Shown here piece after piece: positions 27,134-39,500 of a DNA stretch of 46,082 nucleotides. The stretch lies in assembly GCA_019648995.1 (NCBI GenBank), contig BLXT01003024.1, positions 3,017,523 through 3,063,604 of the forward strand. The letters are read 5' to 3'. Numbering within the stretch: the stretch's first letter is position 1; each line of letters starts with the position of its first letter. Below the pieces are notes generated by a model. That model had not been told where the DNA came from. It worked only from the letters and a program-made list of their open reading frames with translations, and ran no database searches. This stretch comes from Plakobranchus ocellatus (taxonomy: Eukaryota; Mollusca; Gastropoda; Plakobranchidae). The translations under genes were made by a program, and so were the position numbers.

Positions 27134-30100
27134 GGGGGGTTATGGCTTAAATTCTGACTCAGTTTTGCTGTAGTCACCTTGTAATGGTGGCACATCTGTT
27201 AGGGCAGTTGGCTGCATGTGAGACGACCAAGGTTCAAATCACAGTCGGGCCAAGACAATTTCCCTCTGCTTCTGTGTGTCCACCCAGCACTAAATAGGTA
27301 GCTACGTCTCCTAAGACCTAGCAAAAGTAAAGGCAGCGAAGAAAGCAAGGACAAACTACCTCAAAGTGTCGTATGCCCAAGCATGGGCCTCACTTTACTT
27401 TTTTACCGTGAGATGTAGAGATTAATGTATCATCCCAATTGTGTTCTACTACTTGTTGCCAAATGCAAATGTTAAAGTTGGAAACCCAAAAAAAACTGTT
27501 GCTATTTTTCCAACTTTTTCAATGAAACAATTGAGAAAAGTTTACAAATTGTAAAATTTCTTACAAATTTTACATGTCTTTTTTGTTTTTTTAAGATTAT
27601 CCAAAGCATACCCAGCCATACAAGAAAAATTGAGTGCCTTGGTCAGTGACGAGCTTGCCCTTGACCCTCAAAAAGGAATGCAGGGCTTAGAGGCTCTGCG
27701 GAGTATCAAGGCAGAGGTCATTGGTCAAGAGAGGAAACTCAAAGGTATGCCTTAAGTAAAAGAAATTCTGATTTCGCATAAATACTAGCAGCTTACGCGT
27801 AACACTAAAAGAGTGTCAAATATTTTTATTTTAGCTGAAAATTTTTCTTCTTTTTTTGAAGATTGTCAAATTGTTTGATTGTTTGTGTGATTTCGTTGTT
27901 TTTTTTTTTGTATATGCTTGTTAATGTTCATCTTTTTTCCCTTAACTTGTATCATGTAGATTACTAATATTAGCAGGGCAAAAATTTGTTTTTGTAAAAT
28001 GCTAAGTTTTACAAAGGAATGCCTTTGCCCTTTTTTCCAATCCTCTTTCTCTTGTATGTCAAACAAGATAATACCAAGCAGTTAATTTTCCTGTAATATT
28101 GTCCTTATACTGAATAGAAACTATAATGCATTCAATACAATTCTGCCAGATCTTCTCTCTACCGGTGATCGCCTTCTGTATGACCTGGAGGAGTCTGGTC
28201 TACCTGATGAGGCCGAGGAGATACAGGCCTTGCTAAGTTTGAGACAAGAGGAACATGCGTGCTTGCTGGCCGACGTCACTGACCACGAACAGTTGCTGGA
28301 CGCTGCAGTGGTCAGACATCAAAATGCTCTAGGTAGGCATTGTGTTGTGATTATATAAGCAATGAGATGATGAGGAGAGGATGAATTGTGTCCATTCGGT
28401 GCAAATGAGTAAACTTAACTCTTAACAGTTTCAGTCTACCTTCATCATTATTTTTTGTTAACTATAACTTTGAAATAGTCAAATAAAGAAATGGATTAAC
28501 TTATCACTTTCTTAATGATAAAGATTTCGGATTTGCTCCCTTAAATTACATTCACCTGGTTTTTTTTTTTAATTTTTCTGTAATGTTGATGTATTCAATT
28601 GACTCTCATAATCATTCACAGTTTCTATTTTAACAATTTATCTGTGTATTTGCATTCTACCCAGGTCGTCTTGGTGCTATAGAAGATGAATTGCATGCTG
28701 CAGAGAGAGCCCTGGATGCCAGTACAGGCATGAGCCTGGATAAAGACAAGCTCGGCCAGCAACTTGAAGCTCAGAGAATTGTAAATGCTGGACTGAGCAC
28801 TTGCAAAGCACAGCTAGAGAGGTAGATATTAATGTCTCAAGATGCCAGTCCAAATAAAGGACATGTCGAATTTTGAACTTTACAAAGCTTTGATATTGCC
28901 TGGAACTACACTGAAAGGTCACAAGACATATATTTTAAGGTCAAAAGATATATATTTTAAATATACTTTATATACTTTAAATGTTTCAAGACATACAAAA
29001 GGGTATTTGTTGAGAAGAACGTTTCAGATTTTCTTCAAAGTAAATAAAATGAAGTGGGAAGTCTCTAATTTAAAACGGGAATATATTGGCCATGACTTAT
29101 TATATGCTTATAAAGTCTTTACAATTGTAAAACATATTCTATGCCATTTCAGGCTGTACCATAATTTGGAATGTCAAAATTTGGCTTTTAACTCATTGGG
29201 GTTGGTCTCAAGATAATTATAATTGTGTATAGTTATAATGTCATAAGGCATTCTTAATTAAACCAAACCTTTCTATTCCTTCTGCCATTTATCAGGCTTC
29301 AGCAAGAAGCAGCTGGAAACCCAGATGAAGAAGATAAAATCTGTGACCTCTTGGAGCAAGCAAAGGCATTAGAGGAGATGGCTGAACAGCGTACCCAAGA
29401 GTTGGAAGATTTGATGTCAAATATTGCAGAGTTTGAATCTAAGGCTGCTGCTTTGGATGGTTGGCTTACAGATGCCATCAAAATCCTCAACCCAAATGGA
29501 AATGCTCCCAAGCCTAATAGATCTAAGGTGAGTTATATGCTTAAACGAAGACAATATATTGTTATCGTCACATTTGGACTTATTTCTGCCCATCCATTTA
29601 GTGTAAAGAGCTCAATTGTAATCTGCATTATTTTAGTGGACAGAAGAGACCTAGAATAGTGCAGCCAATTTGTGCCAAACAGTTTAATCAAAGCATTTTA
29701 TTATTGATGTCTTGTCTGTACAGGTTGATGGCCTGCACCAAGCCAAGAAAGAAAAGGAAGCAGACATGCAAGAGTTACGTGAAATGTGTGATCACCTCAT
29801 TGATGGTGGCTCAGGGGATAAAGATGATGTCACCAACCAGTATGCAGCCCGTGAGATGCTTGCTGGGGTGGAGGGAAAATGGAATGATCTCACAGAGCTT
29901 CTTGTACAGCAAGTTTCTCTAGAAGTAAGAGCCTTTGTTAGCTTTGGTTCAATGAGAAAATTGCTTAGGTACAATAGTTTTTTTTATATCAGGTCTATAG
30001 AAACTTCTTCAGATAGAGAGGTGAATAGTTTTTGCCTCTTTAGCAAAGAGTTTTTATGTAAAATCAAGCATTCAGAACCCCAGCTAAATCATTTTGTAAG

Positions 30101-33100
30101 ATGGCTACAAATGTAATGTCTCAAAAGGATCCAAATAAGTTTGCAAGTTGCAATTTGAACACTAAAAATCATTGATTCAAACTAGATACAACATAATTAT
30201 AATTATAATCAAAATATCAATAGTTTTTAGACAATTTAGGCGCATTTAGTTCCAGTGTAAGTCGATCGTGAGTAAGTCATTGTACTTCTATTTTTTTTGT
30301 TTGTCGTGTTGCATATGGATAAGTACTGGATTCAAACGATTATCAATAACCTAGGCATGTTAACACTTTTTGTTTTTTGTATAAAGTGATCAAAATGGGG
30401 AAAAATTGAATTGACTTAAGAAATTATTTCATGCTATGACAATATTGTCTTAGAAGTGGACATTTTCAGGATTTTTTTCTTTGGTTGATCTCTTGGGAAC
30501 TTATTTCATATCATTTAAAAAATGATAAAGTCTCAACTGATATTTTGAAGTCAATGTTATTTCAAACAGGCATAGTACATGTTATATAACCATTGTAGTT
30601 TTTAATTTACTGTAACTTAGCAATATTGTGTTTGGCAGGCCTTATCTGAGATAGACAGCATGCTCAAATACCTGGACAAAGCAGAGAGCCAGATCAACAC
30701 TGCAGAGCCAATCAGCATCGATCCAGAGACACTAGGCGTTCAGCTGAGAGATCATAAGGTAAATTAGACCATTAGCTTTCATCAGCTTGATTCAAACTAT
30801 TTATGTAAAAAAAAAGTTTTGTCAAACTTTCTGTAAAGCATAATCTTTTGTTTGCATTAAAAATTTTGAATTTGAATTAGAGTGCAATTTGTTTTCTTAT
30901 TTTTTAATCAGTGTTTCAAGATTCTGTTTGGTTTGCATGCTTTTGCAAGATTTTTGTTTTGCAGGAATCAAATTTTTATTTCTGTCACATTGTACTGCTT
31001 CTTTCACTCTAGTCCTTCGATGAGGATCTGCGTAATAAGCGAGGGGCAGTGAAGGAGATCATTGACAAGTGCACACACATGCTGCGAGAGACGGCTAACT
31101 CTCAAACAGATGAAATCAAGACAAGACTGAACTCCATCAGTCAGCAAGCAGATATCGTCTGCCGTTTATCTGCTGAAAGGCTCCAGCAGCTTGAGAGTGC
31201 TCTGCCTTTGGCTGGACACTATGGAGAGAACCAGCTAGAGGTGTCAGCGTGGCTGGAGGAGATGGAAGCAGAGATTGCAGCCCAGGGCAGTCCAGGGGAC
31301 AGTCTGGAGCAAGTCAAGAAGCAACACGATAACCTCAAGGTGAACATAAATCTTGTGATTTTAACTCTAGCAGTTTATATACAATAAAACTAAGTAAATT
31401 CGCTTGTGGTGGGATTATATATTTATTTCAAAAGGGAATGTCCATTTTTTTTCACATCACAAAAACAAGGAAATCATGAATATGGGCTGTATGGGCTGAT
31501 TTAATCGTTCCTTGACTTTTTTAGGGTTATATTTGCTGGATAGCTCCTCACTTGACATATTAAAGGATGTAAATTTCATTTCAGAACATCCAAAATACAA
31601 CAGGGCTGCAGATAAAAGATAGGAGAACTTTGGCTATTTTAGCCAGTGTTCAAAATTAAACACAAATCACATCAAACTACAAGACTTGAAGATAGGCTAA
31701 AGGGAAATTTACCCAAAATTTTTATTATAATTTTAAATTTAGTTGGAGAGGCCAGTATTTTTATTACTGCTGTTTCATTTTGTAAATAATATCTTCTTGT
31801 AGAGAAATTGCTTTCTTTTTTATTAAACTTTATATTAATCTTCAGTTGTCCATGTATCCTTTGGATTTTAGATTTAATGTTTGTAGTGCTTCCAAAACGG
31901 TTCTAAACTTTTTAAATTTGTCTCTCCATGCCAAACCAACACAGATGACCCAGCAGATCATTGAGGATCACAAGCTTTTTATTGATGACCTCAACTCCAC
32001 GGGCATTGAGCTGATGGATGTTTGTTCAGAGAGTGATGCAGTCGACATACAGAACAGGCTCATGGACATCAACAAGAGATATGAAGGCCTCAAATCCACA
32101 GCTCGTAGCAAGGCACGTGATCTCACAGATGCGAAGAAGAAATTTACTCAGGAGGTATGCTCATCATCTTGTTTACTTGGTGTGCTTTATTTTTTTCAAT
32201 GATTTATCAAACTAAACAGCACTTATTCATTATGAAAAAGTGCTCTATGCATATAATAAATAAATGTGGCTGGAAAATGAGATATTCTTTGGCAAGAAAA
32301 AATAAAGAAATGTTAATCTCTTGAAACAATTAGTTTCAGCTTTTGGCCAGTATTGGATTTATCATTTAAGCTCAAAGCTCACCACCACCAATGGATCTTG
32401 TATCTGTGTTAAAATGGACATTTTCTGTCAATCTTAGATCTAGGGATGAATTAAATCCATGCCTTGATTGCCTGAATTATCAAATAAAGATGCACTGCAA
32501 GAAAAATGTAGCCATTTCTCAGGAATGTCTAAAATGTCAGAAAAATAAGAACTCTCACAATAAAAAAAAAGAAAACTCTATGTAATAAAAGTATACTTCT
32601 TCAATTTTGTCATTATCTCGCCCTTTCAAAATGGGCGCTAGGCTGTAGACACCCTGGATCACCTCCTGGAAGACCTTGATGGGCTGCATCGTACAGTCTC
32701 TGGAGCTGACCCAATACCTGCCTCTCCAGACAAGCTTCGTAATGAGATTGATGAGAACAAAGTAGGTGATGAAACTAAAATTTTTACCAGTGGGTTGAAT
32801 TTGGATGCATATCTTTATATCAATGCCTGAATATAATATTTATAAGCCATTTTTGTTCCATAACGGTGCCGAGCTTGAATATGATAAGCTTTATAATTAT
32901 ATTTTCAAAAGCAGCACAAGATTATCAAAATACAGGAGAAGATGACAATATGGCAAGCACTATTACTAAGTTAAAACCTTCCCTTAATTCTGTGAACTCT
33001 GTACCCTGTGTCTTGTATAACTGCACTGTTTAACAAGACCAGATTCATTTAACACAATAGAGGTTTTGTAGTGTTCAATCTTAAACATAGGCATGTGTTC

Positions 33101-33493
33101 AACTTTGAATTTCCTCTCAGATGTGTTAAGTATATAAGGACAAAAAATCTTTCAAAGGAGTCTGTGCAACACATGTAAACAGTCCATGATTAGAAAACTA
33201 TGTGAAAATCAGGGAGTCACTACTTGTTAAAGGTAAATTGCAGTCTAGCCAAACTTTCATTGACTTTCTTAAAGGCTAGAGAGCTTACCTCATTTGAGAA
33301 TCAATTTTTGAAAGTATGATATATTGGAGTTTTATGCAATTATTGATAGATTTATTCGTTTGTTCCTTTCTTCCTTCAGGCTGTACTCGAGGATCTTGAC
33401 AGAGAGAAACAGGCTGTGGCAAAAGCTCAGGAGATGTTGAAAAATCCCAAGAGTTACGGAATAGAGGATGATGAAGAAGGTACTTTTTTCCTA

Positions 33494-33563
<70 letters not shown>

Positions 33564-36500
33564 ATCCCCTTCCCCCTTTTCTCTCTTTGTTATGCATTTT
33601 TATATCTAATTTGCCTGTACATTGCCCATGGCAACTGAGTAAACAGCATCAGAATAAGATAAAATCAGTGATTTGTACTCTTAGCCATAGTTTTTACATG
33701 CACAGATTGAATTTTTGTGCTTTGTCATGCAAATAAAAGCAAGCAAAGTTCACAGATACACTAAATTTACCAAGGATATCTAGTTTTGCCTGAGAAAAAA
33801 AGCTTTCTTAAATAGGAGGATACTATTTAGATCACAATATTTTTTTAAGTGTAGATTTTCTGAAAAAAAAAAAAAAAAAGAAATGGAAGAAATTTTTGTA
33901 TAAAAATTGTACAAAGGAAACAGGATAGTACGTGGAGATAAATTAACCTAAGCAACAGTTCTAATATTATCCCAAGCCTTTTTTACAATCTCTATGTGTT
34001 GTTACATTATTTTATTCAAGGTCTACTTGCTCAAATCAGAAAACTTATTTTTCCCTTAGTTTTAAAATGTGTGCATTAGATTATTTTTCCATTTATTTTC
34101 CCTATCGATTTTCAGTTGTGCTTTTGCAAAGCCTCTTGTCTAATCAATGATCAAAATATGATCAGAACTGTAATGTCAGCCATGCTCTTGGACCATATAT
34201 ATTGGAGAGATACTGTATAGCGTATTTAGATTGTTTGCCACGCTATGTCATTGCTTTTTCTGTTTCCCTGTTTGGCAGTTGCCGATTTCAAAGAGAAAGT
34301 GGATGAGATCACAGAGATGACTGGCAACATCAGAGCCAATGCAGCTGCTCGTGACAAGGCTCTCTGTGCTGCCCTCAAGTTGTCAGAACAGTTCTTCGAT
34401 CTGTCTGCTGATGTGATGTCAGGTCTGCGAGACCTGAGAGAATCCCTGTTGAACCAGGAACCACCAGGCATTGAACCTGAGGGGATCAAAGAACAACAGG
34501 CTGAGCTTGCTGTAGGTTGAGGCCAACTGGGGGGTGGGGGTGGGGGGCATACTTGAATTCTGACATTTGTATAGACACCTTGATAAATGTTGATATTTAA
34601 AGAGGTATAGGTGTAGCTGAGGGGAGAAACACATTGTAATGAATTCTGACATTTGTAAAAGCATAGGTGCAGGATTGGGGGGTAGACACAATGTAATGAA
34701 TTTTGAAGTTTGAAAAGAAAAGTGTAGTTTAATTGCTTAGGGACAAGACTGAGAGTGAAGTAGTCTATAATGAATTCTAACATTAGTAGATGTATAGGTG
34801 GTTTAACCCAATATGGACAAGACTTGTTAATATATCCTGTCAAAAAGTGTTCATTCCAAACTTTGCCTAAGCCTGCATTGATTCAAATCTGCTAATTGTC
34901 TATGAATTCAATACAAACATGTGAATAGACTAAAATTATGACACACACACACACGATGTGGGCGATGGTAATAGCGTAGAGTTGGTTTCCAGAACAAAAA
35001 AAAACAACCTATAGCTGTAGTTCAGTTTCATCTGGATATTGTGAATTGTAAAGGACCTGGACATTAAAAACAAACAGAGAATGCTTTTTGTGCACCATTA
35101 CCCCATCTGAATAGGAATTGTAAAATTCATAGGCTTTATGATTCTTACACATATTCTTATCACCAAAACAAGTTGAATAACAAATCTTCATGGCTGATTT
35201 TGAATTAAAACCCTGAACGAGAGGGATAATAATGACTCATTTTTCTCTCTGCAGAACTTTCTAAAGTCCGTGCATCAGGCTTTCTGGGTAGAGAGCAATA
35301 ATTGTCCTTGTTTCCTTAATAGACGAGTTTGATTTTAACGTAGTTATAAAGATATGCAAGTCGTCTAATTTTTTAAGACATCTGCACATATTATGTCTTC
35401 ATTCTGTGTTTGGTACTTGAAGATGAGTTGATATGAATTGGTAATTATTGTTCACAGGCAATTCAGTACAGCTTCGTAAGCACTAACAAAACTTGGTAAT
35501 AGTTTAATTTTGAATGAATGGAAAGTAATACATTTTGCATTCTTTTTTTAGCATCTTTATTTTCAAATAGGTTTGATTCCAACTATCAATAGCAGGAATA
35601 ACCTACTCTTTCAACCTCAAATGTAAATTTTTAAAGTTTTATTTTTGTTTTGTTTATAAACTTTTTGTTTCTTTCCGCTTTTTCAAGCAGTCATATTTTT
35701 TCTTCAATTTTTTTCATGCCTTTAAAAAAATCTATCCTGTTAGAAACAATGGGCATTTTATCATAAATAGTTGATTCTTTTTCAAGAATCTGGTGAATTT
35801 ATCCTGACTTTCTCTTGATTTGGTTTTAGAAATATTAAGAAAAAAAGGAGAGGAGGAAGGATAAGGAGTTTGGGTAGATGGAGTGGGGTATTGGGGAAAA
35901 TGTAACTAGATAGTTAAGTAACAAGACATCTACACATCTACAGATAGTATATAGGAGTGTAGAATGATAGAAAGTAAGTAAGAGATGAAATGGGTGTATG
36001 GAGGTAAGAAACAAAAAATGGGTGGGAGGGATTTTATTTCACAGCATTTTTTAAACAATTTTTGTTTGGGGTCTGTACATTCTGCTTCACGCATCTGTAA
36101 TATTTGGAAGGAATTTATCATAATATACTTTCGGGGTTTTTTTGTTTTGTTTTTTGCTTTGTTTTTTTAAACCCAACCATTTTGAGGCTAACATAGTTTT
36201 CCATGACAACCTCCAGGTCAGGTTTAACTTTGTAGATAACTGTAACCTGTCACTGATTTAACGTATTTTAGCTCCTTCTCAGCTGCACACCCAGAGGTAA
36301 CCCAAACATCTCTCAGGTCATTCTCACAACACTTACATTTTGATTTGCTTTTGGACTGTTCCTCCTTTCTTCTTGCTCCAGTTCCTTCCCATTTTCCTCC
36401 TCTTTCTGCTCTTCCTTCCTAGGCATTTATGGCACAATCCGGTCCAAGTGAACGCACCCTAAAATTTGAAAAGAACTTTCTGTTAAGTTAAAAGCTGCTC

Positions 36501-39500
36501 ACTGATGCCTTGGACTGTAAAGAGCTTAAAGTAAACAATCTGAAATTACCTTGTAATGTGCACAAAAACAAATCTTCTTTTCCCCCTTCTTTTCTTTTCA
36601 AATCATCTTCCTTTTTCTCTTCTCTTCCTTTAATTGCTCTCTATTATTTTTTCCTGCTACCTCATGTCCTTGTCCATTTTTTTCTCTACCTATTCTCTTT
36701 GCAAACCTTTTTCTTAGTTTGCTCTGCTCTGCAGCTTGCCTGGAATTTTGTAAAAACCCGTCGCTGGTTGCAATTCTCATTCAGCTCGTTGAATGCCAAA
36801 AAAAAAGCCTGACATAACAAAATAGTGAAAAGGCTATAAAGTATAACTTGATAAACTTTCCATGTGTAAAACAGATAGAGCCCTTGTTATTTCTGTGGGT
36901 TTTTTTTAAAAGGGCTATTCCAGAGTCATTTTTTTTTATATTTTACCCGTTGGCTTCCTCAAAAGAATTGAATTCTTAAGCTGTCTGTAAATCTAAATGA
37001 TAAGCTAACTATGAAGAAGGAAAAAAAATCTCTTTTTTCTAAGGAACTAGGTATATAGCAAGATAATTAGAGAGTTGGAAATCTTTTAATGTATTTAAAT
37101 AGAATATAAGTTTAAAAATTAAAAAGTCTTCTTAAAATCTTCTTTTTGATAGGCAATGATAGCACTAGCACTATTGCTATCACAGTATCAGTAGACAAAC
37201 TCACCCACTGAAATTCACATGGACCTTCTGTTGCAGTGAATAGGCTTAGCCGCAATAAATGCAAGAGAAGTAAGACAATGTTCCTTGGAAAATATTTTTG
37301 AACAATATATGCATATAAGTAATAATCCACTCACAGTATATAAATAATAAGATATAAAAATGATTTTTTAATGGATTGTAGGGCCAGAAGAAAGAGCTGG
37401 AGAAAGCTAGAGAACTTGTCGGTGACTGTAAACGCCTGGGCTCCGACCTGATGGCTATTTGCGGTGAACCAGGACTGGTGGAAGTGAAAAAGGCGGTGGA
37501 GGATTTGTCTCATATGACTGATGATGTTAATGATGCCATAAGGGAAAGAGGGGATGAACTGAGGAAAGCTTACCAGCACGCAGACAAATTCAGCAAACTG
37601 CTTGAGGTAAGGGTAAAAGAACCCCACCCCTCAAAAAAGCAGACAAGAAAACAAGATTTGTCTTCGTCAAAATGGACAACAGTTGTTAAAGATATTTGAA
37701 AAGGCCTTGACAGATTTCTAAGGGATAATTATTTGTAATGCGCTCAAAACTTTTCTTCATTATCTTCATCTATTCCCTCATTGTTTTTTTAATATCCTAT
37801 GGAGCAGTTCCCCTCAAATGACTCTTTTCGTGTGGATGGGTCACTAATTATAAAGGAATTATGACAAAAAAGAAATCGAGTCATTTTCAAGAAATGAACT
37901 TGTTCCGGAATTTTTTTTGGTTTGAATAAGTTTAAATTTTCTGTCAATGAGTGCTTCTACTTCTATCTTCCAAGTTAAATTCAAGAATACAAGTAGCTGG
38001 TATCTTAAAGCTGACAAAGATACTCTAATCTTTCCTGATGTAGACCCATCTCACGGATTTCTTGTAATTTTTTGCCACTGATACGGTGACCTATTAATGA
38101 TAGTTCAAAGTAAAGAATTTTATAATAATTATCTAAAAAGCTAGAGCCTCTTTACTTAAGGGATACTTTTTTTTTTCTAAATTTTTGTTTAATTCTTATC
38201 TCAAAGTTAAATTGTATTTTGAAAAAAGTAAGTTCTTTTTGTGTAATTTTTCTGTAATTTTCTTTCTTAATCTTATTAAAGGCAATTTTTGGGGGGAAAA
38301 CTTAGAGTAGATTGATTTAAAAAATTGCTTTCATGTATTTCTATATTTTGTGTCCTCAGTCCATCGACTCTTGGTTACCTTACAATGAACATCGTCAGGC
38401 AGAGATGAAACCTATCTCAACTAATCCCGACAAACTGCAAGATCAGGTGGAAGAGCTAAAGGTAAGGAGAGGCATCAATTTGACTGTGGGATTTAAAAAA
38501 GAAAAGTTGAGAAAAAAATCAGATTAGTTTTAATTTCTGTCATCTTGAAATAAGTTTCCCAATTGACAGTTCCCTATGATATTACAAGACATAATTTTAA
38601 AACATGAGTAATTCAGGTTTGCTTGGCACTCTCGTGTTATGAAAGAAAGATATCTGAGGATGTCATTCAAAAATCTGTGCTAAATTTGGGAAACAAATTT
38701 CATTCTGTCTGGATTTAATTTAAGAGAAGGTATTGGATTAGGCTTCTCATCTGTGTCCTGTTCATACTAAAAGAGACATCAACAAACTGTTAACTTACAA
38801 AGTCTTTTTCAGTTGACTGGTGATCTCAGGAATTTGATGCAGTTACTTTCTTTAGGAGTTTAAGGTCTTTTGTTGGTTATTAAAAAACAATTAAAATGAA
38901 AAAAAAAAACCAATAGAATTAACTAGAAATCTGTAGTTTAGAAATGAGGCCATACATTGGCTAAGATATTATTATTGATACCAAGTTCTTTTAAGGAATT
39001 TTAAGGGGAGGGATTTGCAATGTGGTAATGTTGAAAATTATCTCTATCTGTCTCAGGCCTTCAAAGCAGAGGTCCACCCACACATTGTTGAAATGCAGCA
39101 GCTGAACCAAGAGTTAGCAGCCCTGAAGGATGTGTCGCCTATAGCTGCCGAGGCTTTGCAGAGGCCTGTCAAACAAGCAATGGAGAAGTGGGCAGAGTTG
39201 CTCAGAGGAATCACTGACAGAGAGGTTAGTGGCCTCTGCCCTTATCATCACATCTCACATTCTTATTTTTAGGCCATCTTCTAAGCTTAATTCAAATTTG
39301 ACAGAAATTAGTTTTGCTTCAAACCTTTGGCATTATTATTCCAGTAGTTTCCTGTTGTGAGTCTTATCTGCTGAAGACACAGCCTTCATTGGAGTGAAGC
39401 CATCTCAACATTCTGGGATTGAGTTTGTGACAAATCATCTTGAGAACAATTCTTTTGAGCTAGTTTTCACAATATATAAATTTTTGGGGAAAAACTATTA

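Larger units (their letters stand above)
34512..37381 (+). other. Intron 36, 2.9 kb
   Basis: Second-longest intron. It holds a loose tandem repeat next to the donor (34530-34830), a candidate 33-nt microexon (35255-35287), and pyrimidine-rich stretches near 36360-36420 and 36575-36720. I saw no other coding signal. Confidence 0.75.

Noticed and set aside
34226-34843. 205-codon minus-strand open frame
   Set aside because: Antisense to exon 36 and the loose repeat after it; composition is not protein-like and the sense strand carries a clear spectrin-repeat exon.
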